A DNA stretch of 64,000 bases from Microbacterium sp. W4I20. GTDB lineage: Bacteria > Actinomycetota > Actinomycetes > Actinomycetales > Microbacteriaceae. The position numbers were made by a program, and so were the translations under genes. Positions 32,979 to 40,987 of the stretch are shown piece after piece. Position 1 is the first letter of the stretch. Each line of letters starts with the position of its first letter. The stretch spans positions 3,410,001 through 3,474,000 of the forward strand of contig NZ_JAUSYB010000001.1 of NCBI RefSeq assembly GCF_030816505.1. The letters run 5' to 3'. The notes beneath the pieces were generated by a model that saw only the letters and a list, made by a program, of their open reading frames with translations, was not told the DNA's origin and made no database searches.

Positions 32979-33105
32979 GATCACCAACTCCTTTCCACTC
33001 GCACCTGTGAGGTACCTGAGTCAAGCCCCTGATGAGAAGAGGCAGATCTGGCTACGTTGTTTCGCTGTAGACGGGTGCACTGTGCCCCCGGCGAAAGGAA
33101 ATCTG

Positions 33106-33270
33106 ATGAACATTCTGCTGATCATCGTCATCGTCATCGCTGTGATCCTCGCGATCACCGGTGGCCTCGTGCAGTCGCTTCAGTTCCTGCTCTGGGTCGG
33201 TCTGGTTCTGCTGGCGATCGCTGTGATCGCCTGGTTGATCCGGGCGATCAGTGGGAGCCGACGGGCCTGA
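33106..33270 (+). CDS. Small two-helix hydrophobic membrane protein, 54 aa
   Basis: MNILLIIVIVIAVILAITGG followed by a second hydrophobic helix and a basic tail (RAISGSRRA). Preceded by GCGAAAGGAAA. Similar in size and shape to Lmo0937-type stress membrane peptides. Divergent from the DUF7218 gene, and shares a bidirectional terminator with csbD. Confidence 0.65.
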   Translation: MNILLIIVIVIAVILAITGGLVQSLQFLLWVGLVLLAIAVIAWLIRAISGSRRA

Positions 33271-33277
33271 CCCCACG

Positions 33278-33309
33278 AAGTGAGGCCCGCCCGTCGGCGG
33301 GCCTCACTT
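33278..33309. terminator. Strong bidirectional terminator (14-bp perfect stem)
   Basis: AAGTGAGGCCCGCC / GGCGGGCCTCACTT with a CGTC loop; A-rich and T-rich flanks make it functional in both directions. The csbD stop codon (33306-33304) lies inside the right arm. Confidence 0.9.
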
Positions 33310-33489
33310 GTCGAACGCGTTCTTGGCGGCGTCCTTGACGTTCTCGCCGGCCTGCTTCACGTCCGCCTTGGCCTGGTCTGCCTTGCCTTCGGCTTCGAGT
33401 CGCTCATTGTCAGTGACCTTGCCGACGCCTTCCTTGACCTTGCCAGAGGCCTTCTCAGCGGCGTTCTTGATGTCATCTGCGGCACTCAT
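33304..33489 (-). CDS. CsbD family stress protein
   Basis: A 61-residue hydrophilic protein, MSAADDIKNAAEKASGKVKE, with the family repeat GKVTDNERLEAEGKADQAKAD. CsbD proteins are general-stress (sigma-B type) induced and of unknown mechanism. The ATG at 33489 follows GAGGAGCAGC. Its stop codon is embedded in the terminator stem. Confidence 0.9.
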   Translation of the reverse strand: MSAADDIKNAAEKASGKVKEGVGKVTDNERLEAEGKADQAKADVKQAGENVKDAAKNAFDK

Positions 33490-33682
33490 GTGCTGCTCCT
33501 CTCCTAGACGGATCGTTTGCTCTCCTACCCTCGCAAATCGCGTCGATGCGGACCAAGGGATTGACAACGGGCGGATGCCGTGTCACAGCGCCCGACCCAT
33601 CGACGCGGGCCCTCTGGAGGACTAGCCTGGCGCCAGGCGGGTGTCCTGCCCGCGGACCTCTCGGCGAAGGAAGCGGTGTGCG

Positions 33683-34084
33683 ATGGACTCGATGATGATG
33701 GGCGCCATGTCGAAGAACATGGAGTCGATGCCGAACGCGGACATGATGGACATGGCCGTCATGCAGGCCTGCATGGATGCGTGCTCGGCCTGCGAACAGG
33801 CGTGTACCGTCTGCTCCACCCAGCTGATGGACTGCGCCCCGGCCTGCATGAACTGCGCCGACATGTGCAACACGATGATGCGGTCCATGATGCGGATGCA
33901 GGGGATGACGCCGGCGTCGATGATGTCGATGCTCAACGCCTGCATCGCGATGTGCCAGGTCTGCATGGACGAGTGCATGAAGCACGCCGACCACAGCGAG
34001 ATCTGCCGGATGTGCGCTCAGGCGTGCCAGGCCTGCATGGACGCCTGCGCGGCCATGAAGGACATGATGATGGCGAGCGCCTGA
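33683..34084 (+). CDS. Cys/Met-rich four-helix-bundle protein, Csp copper-storage type
   Basis: A 133-residue protein with about 17 Cys, almost all in C-x2-C or C-x3-C spacing along helices: CMDACSACEQACTVC, CAPACMNCADMC, CIAMCQVCMDEC, CRMCAQACQACMDAC, plus a Met-rich N-terminus. This matches the Csp (DUF326) copper-storage family, which fills the bundle core with Cu(I). No signal peptide, so cytosolic (Csp3-like). The ATG at 33683 is nine bases after AAGGAAG; a start at 33707 is also possible. Convergent with a small Cys-containing protein gene. Confidence 0.8.
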   Translation: MDSMMMGAMSKNMESMPNADMMDMAVMQACMDACSACEQACTVCSTQLMDCAPACMNCADMCNTMMRSMMRMQGMTPASMMSMLNACIAMCQVCMDECMKHADHSEICRMCAQACQACMDACAAMKDMMMASA

Positions 34085-34104
34085 GCCTTCGCGCTCAGAC
34101 GAGC

Positions 34105-34140
34105 TTCACGCTGCGGCTCACACTGCGGCTCACACTGCGG
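34105..34140. repeat. Three tandem 12-bp units on the stop codon of the 34130-34477 gene
   Basis: TTCACGCTGCGG, CTCACACTGCGG, CTCACACTGCGG. On the gene strand each unit reads CCGCAGTGTGAG (or its variant), so the TGA stop at 34132-34130 recurs in frame twelve and twenty-four bases later. Confidence 0.85.
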
Positions 34141-34477
34141 CGACGTTGAACTGCGTGCGGCCGATCGCGAGCACGCCGTAGCGTGCATGCAGCGCCACCG
34201 GCGTGCCGGGAGCCGCTTCGAGTGCTGCGCCCGAGCCGTTCCACAGTGCGTGTGCTGCGCCGTCGAGGCTGCGCACGACCAGGTCGCCGGAAGCGGCATC
34301 CGCCGACTCGACGATGCCGTCGACCCACTCGGTCGGAGTGGCCGAGGCGATGCGCGCCTGGATGAGGTGCAGCGCGTGGCCGGGAGCGAAGGAGGAGCAC
34401 CGGTCGCCGTGCTGGCACATGCACGCCGAACGCTCACGCACCGAGAGGGGCGACAGGCGGTTCGAGGGCGTGGACAC
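34130..34477 (-). CDS. Conserved hypothetical protein with N-terminal Cys/His motif
   Basis: A 115-residue protein. N-terminal CMCQHGDRC (about residues 19-27) could bind a metal; the rest, ARIASATPTEWVDGIVESAD and onwards, looks like a small beta-barrel. Alternating arrangement with the copper-storage gene (convergent) suggests a possible metal link, which is only inference. The stop codon is triplicated by the tandem repeat. Confidence 0.6.
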   Translation of the reverse strand: MSTPSNRLSPLSVRERSACMCQHGDRCSSFAPGHALHLIQARIASATPTEWVDGIVESADAASGDLVVRSLDGAAHALWNGSGAALEAAPGTPVALHARYGVLAIGRTQFNVAAV

Positions 34478-34791
34478 GGTGGTCTCCTTCAGGATCGGAC
34501 GCTCTGGGATCGGGCGTTTCCGACAGCGTAGGTCGGGTGCTTCTGAGGCGGAAGGCGACCGGACACGCAGTGAAACAAACGGGTGTAGTCTCGCTGGGTG
34601 CTGTTTTCGAGAGGTGCCCTTTCCGGGCAGAACGGAGCTGCAGGCGCCTTCCGCGCCGCAGACAGAGGCTGAGGACCAGCCGGAGGCGGAACCCCCGTCC
34701 CCGGTGCTGCGTCATACCCGGCATCCGTCCCGGGAAACCTCACCCCGATCGACTCGCCCTTCGTGGCGACCACTCTGAAAGCACTGTTCTC
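34478..34791. other. 314-bp intergenic region upstream of the FBP gene
   Basis: No convincing gene. It separates two divergent genes. The FBP frame is open through it but lacks a start with ribosome binding site before 34792. I see no riboswitch-like fold or clear promoter; the length suggests a structured leader for the FBP mRNA. Confidence 0.4.
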
Positions 34792-35277
34792 ATGCGTCCC
34801 ATCGACGAGCGCGCCATCCGCGCCTCCTTCATCAACGCCTCCCGCAAAGAGGTCGCGACCCTCACCATGCCCGCCGACCTGGCCGACATCGACTTCGACA
34901 AGCTCGACTACCTCGGCTGGACCGACCCGAAGATGCCGCGTCGCGCCTACGTCGTCGCGCGGATCGACGACACCCCGGTCGGCGTCCTGCTGCAACGCGC
35001 CGAGCAGCGCGTGCTCGCCCGGGCGCAGTGCTCGTGGTGCGAGGACGTCACGCTCCGCAACGATGTGCAGCTGTTCGTCGCGCGCAAGGCGGGTGCCGCC
35101 GGCCGCAAGGGCGACTCCGTCGGCGTCCTCACCTGCGCGGAGTTCGGCTGCTCCCACACCGTGCGGATCCTGCCGCCCTTGGCGTACCAGGGCTACGACC
35201 GCGAGCTCGCCAGGGAGATGCGCATCCTGCGGCTGCAGGAGCACGTGACCGGTTTTCTCCGGGAGGTCGCCGGCTGA
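34792..35277 (+). CDS. FBP domain (FusB-like EF-G-binding) protein
   Basis: A 161-residue protein with the FBP_C arrangement: N-terminal helical part (RPIDERAIRASFINASRKEV) and a C-terminal treble-clef zinc finger with four Cys, CSWCEDV and CAEFGC, followed by SHTVRILP. Relatives (FusB/FusC) bind elongation factor G and rescue stalled or fusidic-acid-locked ribosomes; whether this one confers resistance is unknown. The ATG at 34792 matches the family N-terminus. Followed by a large hairpin. Confidence 0.8.
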   Translation: MRPIDERAIRASFINASRKEVATLTMPADLADIDFDKLDYLGWTDPKMPRRAYVVARIDDTPVGVLLQRAEQRVLARAQCSWCEDVTLRNDVQLFVARKAGAAGRKGDSVGVLTCAEFGCSHTVRILPPLAYQGYDRELAREMRILRLQEHVTGFLREVAG

Positions 35278-35281
35278 TCGG

Positions 35282-35345
35282 GAGGAGATCTGCACTCGGG
35301 AGGACCGATCCGGGCGATCGGCCCCTCCGCAGTGCAGATCTCCTC
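35282..35345. repeat. Large intergenic palindromic element (15-bp perfect outer arms)
   Basis: GAGGAGATCTGCACT (35282-35296) and its exact complement AGTGCAGATCTCCTC (35331-35345) enclose a second, imperfect palindrome (GGAGG-CCGATC ... GATCGG-CCTCC). Lies between the convergent FBP and GH3 genes five bases after the FBP stop codon; probably also acts as terminator for both. Confidence 0.8.
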
Positions 35346-35368
35346 GGGAGCGCAGGTGGACGCCCGGC

Positions 35369-37744
35369 CTACTCGACCTCGAGCGTCGCCACCGTCTCCT
35401 CGTCGTCGCAGGCGCTGCCGACCCAGAGGCGGAACCGGCCGGGCTCGACCCGTCGGATGCCGTCGACACCGGTGAACGCGAGGCGGTCGAGGGGCACGTC
35501 GAACGTGACGTGCTCCTCGGCTCCGGCGGCGAGCCTGACGCGCCGGAAGCCGATCAGCTGCGCCACCGGTCGGGTGACGCTGGCGATCTCGTCGTTCACG
35601 TAGAGCTGCACGACGTCGGCGCCCTCCCGATCGCCCGTGTTGCGCACGAGCACCGTTGCGCGCACCGTGTCGTCGGTGAGCGAGACCGCGAGATCGGCGT
35701 GGGCGAACGTCGTGTAGCTCAGCCCGAATCCGAAGGGACGCGCCGGGGTCGGATCGGCGCTCGTGACGTCGGCCCGGCCGCCGAGCAGCGGATGCAGGTA
35801 CGAATACGGCTGGGCGCCCGCCGACCGGGCGAGCGACACCGGCAGCCGTCCGGACGGCACCACCCGGCCGCTGAGCACCCGGGTCAGAGCCTGCCCGCCC
35901 TCTTCGCCGGGGAAGAACGCCTGCAGCACGGCGGCCGGTCGGGCGGCGCCCGCGGCATCCGTCCTCGAGTTCCCCGACGACGGTGCCGCCGAGTTCACCG
36001 CGCCGAGACCCGCCATCGCCCCCGCCGCGCCCGCGCGCGGCGGCAGGGCCCAGTCGAGTGCGTACGGGCGCCCGGTCATCGCGATCAGGATCACCGGCGT
36101 GCCCGTCGCGACGACGGCCTCGACCAGATCGCGCTGGATGCCGGGGAGTTCGAGCGTCTCGACGTCGTTCCCCTCGCCGACCGTGCCGCGCCCGAACAGC
36201 CCGGCCCGATCGCCCACGACGATGATCGCGACGTCGGCGGCCTCGGCGTCGGCGACCGCTGCTGCGATGCCGCTGCGGTTCGCGCTCTCGACATCGCCGC
36301 CGACGGCGTGCGTGATCACAGCATCCGCGAACTCCTCGCGCAGCGCGTCGAGCACGGTCGGCAGCGCGATCCCCGCCGGCACATCGGGGTGATGCGCGAG
36401 CACGTGGTTGACGAACGAATAGCAGCCCATCAGGGCCTCCGCGCTGTCGGCATTGGGGCCGATCACCGCGATCCGGCGCCGCGCACCGGCGTCGAGAGGA
36501 AGCACGCCGTCGTTGCTGAGCAGCACGACCGACTCCTCGGCCAGACGCCGGGCCAGCTCTCGGTGCGCGGGGGAGTCCAGATCGACGGATGCCGGTGGCA
36601 TGGAGAAGTCCGCATCCAGCAGCCCCAGCTCCTCCTTCTGCGCGAGCACGCGGGCCACCGCCTGGTCGAGCACGGCCTCCGGCAGCCGCCCGTCGCGCAC
36701 CTGGTCGGCAAGGGTCGTGTACGCGTCGGGCGACGGGAGCTCGACGTCGATCCCCGCGGTGATCGCGAGGCGCGCAGCATCCGCCGAATCCGCTGCGACC
36801 CGGTGCATGCTCCGCAGGAAGTCGACCGCGAAGTAGTCCGAGACCACCACCCCGTCGAAGCCCCAGCGGTCCCGCAGCACACCCGTGAGGTAACGGGGAT
36901 CCGCCGCGACCGGCACGCCGTCGATGTCGGTGTACGAGTTCATCACGCTGCGCGCTCCGCCCTCGCGGAGGGCCATCTCGAACGGCGGCAGCAGCACGTC
37001 CTCGATCTCGCGCTGCCCGGCGTGCACGGGCGCATGGTTGCGTCCGGCGCGCGAGGCCGAATACCCGACGAAGTGCTTGAGCGTGGCGTGCACCCCCGCG
37101 GACTGGACGCCCCGCACATACGCGCTGCCGATGGTGCCGACGACCAGCGGATCCTCGGCGATGCACTCGTCGACCCGTCCCCACCGCGGGTCGCGGATCA
37201 CGTCGAGCACCGGCGCCAGGCCCTGGTGGATGCCGAGCGCGCGCATCGAGTCCCCGATCGCCGCGCCGACCTCTTCCACGAGCTCCGGATCGAAGGATGC
37301 TCCCCAGGCCAGCGGCGTCGGGAAGGTCGCCGCCTTCCACGCCGCGAGTCCGGTCAGGCACTCCTCGTGCACGATCGCGGGGATGCCGAGTCGGGTTTCC
37401 CGCTGCAGGCGCGCCTGCTCCGTCCAGAGCCACTGCGCCCGCTCGACCGGGTCGACCGGCCGCGTGCCGTAGACGCGGGTGAGGTGCCCGATGCCGTGGG
37501 TGCTCGCCTCCTCGTACCGGGTCGAGCTCTTCTTCTCGCCGGCGAGCGGGGCGACCACCTCATCGCCCTGGTCGACCCAGAATCCGACGAGCTGCGCCTG
37601 CTTCTCCTCGAGCGTCATCTGCTCGAGGAGCGCCTCCACGCGGGGCGAGAGGGCGGGGAGGGTGGTCTGCGGGAGCACGTCGTTCGCTTTCATGGGGTTC
37701 TGCACTTCTGTCGTCCGTGCCGTCGTCGGGTGCACCGCGGTCAT
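35369..37744 (-). CDS. Glycoside hydrolase family 3 beta-glucosidase/xylosidase
   Basis: A 791-residue cytoplasmic enzyme without signal peptide. GH3 N-terminal TIM barrel (about residues 30-350) with LAPVLDVIRDPRWGR and the nucleophile Asp in GVVVSDYF near 290; GH3 C-terminal domain (about 385-640, VVLLSNDGVLPL) and a fibronectin-III-like domain (about 690-780, RNTGDREGADVVQLYV). Removes terminal glucose or xylose from imported oligosaccharides. Start ATG at 37744 overlaps the permease stop (ATGA); an alternative ATG at 37693 exists. Last gene of the sugar operon. Confidence 0.9.
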   Translation of the reverse strand: MTAVHPTTARTTEVQNPMKANDVLPQTTLPALSPRVEALLEQMTLEEKQAQLVGFWVDQGDEVVAPLAGEKKSSTRYEEASTHGIGHLTRVYGTRPVDPVERAQWLWTEQARLQRETRLGIPAIVHEECLTGLAAWKAATFPTPLAWGASFDPELVEEVGAAIGDSMRALGIHQGLAPVLDVIRDPRWGRVDECIAEDPLVVGTIGSAYVRGVQSAGVHATLKHFVGYSASRAGRNHAPVHAGQREIEDVLLPPFEMALREGGARSVMNSYTDIDGVPVAADPRYLTGVLRDRWGFDGVVVSDYFAVDFLRSMHRVAADSADAARLAITAGIDVELPSPDAYTTLADQVRDGRLPEAVLDQAVARVLAQKEELGLLDADFSMPPASVDLDSPAHRELARRLAEESVVLLSNDGVLPLDAGARRRIAVIGPNADSAEALMGCYSFVNHVLAHHPDVPAGIALPTVLDALREEFADAVITHAVGGDVESANRSGIAAAVADAEAADVAIIVVGDRAGLFGRGTVGEGNDVETLELPGIQRDLVEAVVATGTPVILIAMTGRPYALDWALPPRAGAAGAMAGLGAVNSAAPSSGNSRTDAAGAARPAAVLQAFFPGEEGGQALTRVLSGRVVPSGRLPVSLARSAGAQPYSYLHPLLGGRADVTSADPTPARPFGFGLSYTTFAHADLAVSLTDDTVRATVLVRNTGDREGADVVQLYVNDEIASVTRPVAQLIGFRRVRLAAGAEEHVTFDVPLDRLAFTGVDGIRRVEPGRFRLWVGSACDDEETVATLEVE

Positions 37745-38619
37745 CCCTTGACCGCCCCGGTGAGTCCGCCGACGATGCGCCGCTCGAACAAGCTGAAGAA
37801 GATCAGCGCGGGGATCATCGACAGTGACGTGAATGCCAGCACCTTGGCCGTGTCGACCGAGTACTGCGACGCGAACGACTGCACCCCGAGCGGCAAGGTG
37901 AACGCAGCGGCGTCGTTGAGGATGAACAGCGGGAGAAGGTAGCCGTTCCAGCTGCCGATGAACGCGAGGATGCCGGTCGTGATCACCCCGGGGAGTGAGA
38001 GCGGCAGCACCATCCGCCAGAAGAAGCCGAGGCGGCTGCATCCGTCGATGAAGGCGGCCTCCTGGATCTCGTCCGGGATGGCCCGCAGGAACGGCACCAG
38101 GATGATGATCGTCGTCGGCAGCGCGAAGGCGATCTGCGGCAGGATGACCCCGCCGAGCGAGTTCATCAGCCCGAGATTGCGCACCACGATGTACAGCGGC
38201 GTGATCGCCACCGTCAGCGGGAACATCAGCCCCGCCGCGAAGAAGGCGTAGAGGACACCGCGACCGGCGAACCGGTAGCGGGCGAGCACGTACGCCGCCA
38301 TCAGACCGAGTGCCACGACGCCCAGAGTGGTGGCGAGCGCCACGATGAGCGAGTTGAGCACCTGCCGCCAGAAGATGCCACCGGTGAGCACGTCGAGGTA
38401 GTTCGACAGGATCCACGGCTGCGGCAGCCCGGACGGGTCGGTGGTGATCTGCGCGTTCGTGCGGAATCCGCCGATGATGATGTACAGGATCGGCGCGAGC
38501 ATCAGGCCGACGGCGATCAGCGCGACGAAGTACACCGCGGGGTTCGCCCAGGGCAGCCGGGGCTTCGCCTTCCGGCTGCGTCCGGTCCGCGGGGTGACGA
38601 GTGCGGCGGTGGCGGTCAT
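37741..38619 (-). CDS. Sugar ABC transporter permease (MalG type)
   Basis: A 292-residue inner-membrane subunit with six hydrophobic segments and the ATPase-contact EAA loop EIQEAAFIDGCSRLGFFWRM near residues 195-215. Its N-terminal tail is basic. The ATG at 38619 overlaps the stop of the MalF-type gene by four bases. Works with the MalF-type permease and the binding lipoprotein; the ATPase subunit (typically a shared MsiK) is not encoded here, which is normal for actinobacterial oligosaccharide importers. Confidence 0.9.
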   Translation of the reverse strand: MTATAALVTPRTGRSRKAKPRLPWANPAVYFVALIAVGLMLAPILYIIIGGFRTNAQITTDPSGLPQPWILSNYLDVLTGGIFWRQVLNSLIVALATTLGVVALGLMAAYVLARYRFAGRGVLYAFFAAGLMFPLTVAITPLYIVVRNLGLMNSLGGVILPQIAFALPTTIIILVPFLRAIPDEIQEAAFIDGCSRLGFFWRMVLPLSLPGVITTGILAFIGSWNGYLLPLFILNDAAAFTLPLGVQSFASQYSVDTAKVLAFTSLSMIPALIFFSLFERRIVGGLTGAVKG

Positions 38620-39548
38620 CGCTTGCCCTTCTTGCTTCCGGCGCCGGTGAGGGCGCCGTCGGTGTCGCGTTTCAGCACGGCCCGCTGGTAGATCAGCGCG
38701 ACGACGAGCGAGATCAGGAACAGGACCACGGCGACCGCGTTCCCGTACCCGAAGTTCCCGGCGTTGCGCCCCTCGGACACCATGTAGGTGGCCATCGTCG
38801 AGGTGCCGGCGGTGGAGGCGATGTACTGCCCCCAGATGATGTAGACGAGGTCGAACAGCTGCAGCGAGCCGATGATCGACAGGAACGCCCAGATGCGCAG
38901 CGTCGGAGCCAGCAGCGGCAGGGTGATCTGCCACTGGATCTGCCAGTACGACGCGCCGTCGATCGCCGCAGCCTCGTGCAGCTCCTCGGGAATGCCCTGG
39001 AGGCCGGCGAGGAAGAGGATGACGGCGAAGCCGACGTACTTCCAGGTGATGATCGCCATCAGCGTCCAGATCGCGATACCCGGGTCGGACAGCCAGTCGT
39101 TCGCCAGCCACCCGAGGCCCATGTTCGTCAGCAGCGCGTTGAGGGCGCCGCTCGTCTGGAGCATCAGGCTCCAGCCGGTCCCGACGACGACCTCCGAGAT
39201 CACGTACGGGACGAAGATCAGCACGCGGATCAGCGACTGCCCCCGCATCCGCCTGTTCAGGAGCAGAGCGAGGAGGATCGCGACCGGGCCCTGCAGCACG
39301 AGCGACATCACCAGGATGACGCCGTTGTGCTGGAGCGCGTCGTGGAACAGCGGGTCCTGCAGGATCGTGAGGTAGTTCTTCAGACCCACGAAGTCGGTGG
39401 GCGGACCGTACCCCTGCCAGCTGAAGAAGCCGTAGAACGCGGCCATCAGCACGGGGAAGATCACGAAGGCGAGGAAGACGAGAAGGGCGGGCCCGGCCAG
39501 AAGGATCACTTCCAGCCGGGCGAGCGCCTTACGCCTTCGCTGCAGCAT
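38616..39548 (-). CDS. Sugar ABC transporter permease (MalF type)
   Basis: A 310-residue membrane subunit, six hydrophobic segments, EAA loop ELHEAAAIDGASYWQIQWQI near residues 195-215. Basic C-terminus (SKKGKR). Starts 20 bases inside the end of the binding-protein gene, showing translational coupling. Confidence 0.9.
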   Translation of the reverse strand: MLQRRRKALARLEVILLAGPALLVFLAFVIFPVLMAAFYGFFSWQGYGPPTDFVGLKNYLTILQDPLFHDALQHNGVILVMSLVLQGPVAILLALLLNRRMRGQSLIRVLIFVPYVISEVVVGTGWSLMLQTSGALNALLTNMGLGWLANDWLSDPGIAIWTLMAIITWKYVGFAVILFLAGLQGIPEELHEAAAIDGASYWQIQWQITLPLLAPTLRIWAFLSIIGSLQLFDLVYIIWGQYIASTAGTSTMATYMVSEGRNAGNFGYGNAVAVVLFLISLVVALIYQRAVLKRDTDGALTGAGSKKGKR

Positions 39549-40824
39549 CCTTGACAGCCTGGACGATGTCGTCCGGCGTCCCCTGGCCTGCCAGCATGGT
39601 GACCACGGCCACGTTCAGCGCGTTGCCGACGTTCTGGCCGTAGACCGTGTCGAGCCACTGCGACGCATACGGAGCAGCGTTGTATGCCTCGAGGATGGTC
39701 TGCAGGTACGGCTCGGTGACGGCCTCCTGGGCGACGGTGTTGACCGGCGGGGCGTTGAAGGCCTTGTAGTACGCCGTCTGCACTTCGCTGGTGCCGAGGT
39801 AGTTCAGGAAGTCGACGCACGCGTCGGGAGCATCGACCGAGCACGAGTAGCCGTCGACGCCGCCCATCATCGAGCCGGGCTCGCCTTCGCCGCCCTCGAC
39901 CTCGGGGAACGGGAACCAGGAGAGGTCGGCCAGCGGCTTCTGGTCGGGTGTCAGGGATCCGATCACGCCGGGGTTCCAGGCGCCCATGAGCTCCATGCCC
40001 GCCTGGTGGTTGGCGATGAGGCCGGCCGAGCTGGCGGCACCCTGCTGGGCGGTCGTGGTCAGGAAGCCGCTGTTGAAGGGCTCGGTGTCCGCGAAGTCCT
40101 GCAGGTCCTCACCCGCGCGGATCCAGCACTCGTCGTCGAAGTTCATCTCGTCGGCGGCCTGGGCCAGCGTGTCGGAGCTGCACTCGCGGAGCGCGAACCA
40201 GTAGTACCAGTGCGCTGCCGGCCAGGCGTCCTTCGCGCCGAGGGCGACGGGGTCGATGCCGGCGGCCTTGAGAGCCTCCGTCGCGGTCTCGAGCTCGTCG
40301 ATCGTGGTCGGGTTCTCGGTGATGCCCGCCTCGTCGAACAGGTCCTGGCTGTAGAAGAGTCCGCCGGGGAGCACGGCGACCGGCATCGCGTAGATCTTGT
40401 CGTCGAGGCTGTTGGCCGAGTACGCGGCATCCGGGATCTCTTCGGATGCGGGGCCCGTGATGGCGTCGGTGAGGTCCTTGAGCTGGCCGGCCTTCACCAT
40501 CGCCGCCATCTTGCCGCCGCCGCGCTGCAGGAAGATGTCGGGTGCGTCGCCGGAGTTCAGTGCGGTCTGCAGCTTGCCGTCGAGGTCCTCATTCTGGATC
40601 GACTGGATCTCGATGGTGACGCCGGGGTTCGCCTTCTCGAAGTCGGCGACCGTCGCCTCCCAGAATTCGACGCCGGGCCCGGTGGTCGAGTTGTGCCAGA
40701 GCGACATGCTCGCGCCGTCACCGCCGGAGCCATCGCCGGTGTCGCCCGCTGTACAGCCCGAGAGTGCGAGTGCTCCGACGGCGAGTACCGCCGCGGAGAC
40801 GAGGGGGAGCCTTCTGCTGATCAT
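39529..40824 (-). CDS. Extracellular sugar-binding lipoprotein (ABC importer)
   Basis: A 431-residue family 1 solute-binding protein: lipobox ALSGC near residue 24, acidic Gly/Asp linker, then the MSLWHNSTTGPGVEFWEATV opening and GANGMELMGAWN-type hinge (visible as AGMELMGAWNPGV). First gene of the operon SBP-permease-permease-GH3, with the LacI operator about 110 bases upstream. Presumed ligand is a beta-linked oligosaccharide, from the GH3 partner. Confidence 0.88.
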   Translation of the reverse strand: MISRRLPLVSAAVLAVGALALSGCTAGDTGDGSGGDGASMSLWHNSTTGPGVEFWEATVADFEKANPGVTIEIQSIQNEDLDGKLQTALNSGDAPDIFLQRGGGKMAAMVKAGQLKDLTDAITGPASEEIPDAAYSANSLDDKIYAMPVAVLPGGLFYSQDLFDEAGITENPTTIDELETATEALKAAGIDPVALGAKDAWPAAHWYYWFALRECSSDTLAQAADEMNFDDECWIRAGEDLQDFADTEPFNSGFLTTTAQQGAASSAGLIANHQAGMELMGAWNPGVIGSLTPDQKPLADLSWFPFPEVEGGEGEPGSMMGGVDGYSCSVDAPDACVDFLNYLGTSEVQTAYYKAFNAPPVNTVAQEAVTEPYLQTILEAYNAAPYASQWLDTVYGQNVGNALNVAVVTMLAGQGTPDDIVQAVKDAAAKA

Positions 40825-40935
40825 GTGATTGTTCTCCTCATCGAGTTGCGCCGCGCGTCTCTGCGGGGCGCCCGCGGCAGCTCGGGTGAGACCGCGGTGG
40901 GATGAGTCTTCTGTCCGGATGATGCATCGTCAAAC

Positions 40936-40947
40936 GTTTTCGAAAAC
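40936..40947. promoter_or_regulatory. LacI-type operator
   Basis: GTTTTCGAAAAC, a perfect 12-bp palindrome with central CG, extended by AAAC on the left and AGTTT on the right. Such AT-rich, CG-centred sites are standard for the LacI/GalR family. It lies between the divergent sugar operon and lacI-type gene and is likely to control both. Confidence 0.8.
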
Positions 40948-40987
40948 AGTTTCCATCCGACGGTTCCGCGGTCTACGCTGACCTGAC

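Noticed and set aside
35510..37942. Plus-strand 810-codon open frame
   Set aside because: Antisense to the GH3 gene; His/Arg/Asp-rich, no domain.
37741..40824. Missing ATPase of the sugar importer as an anomaly
   Set aside because: Actinobacterial oligosaccharide importers commonly share one MsiK ATPase encoded elsewhere, so absence here is normal.
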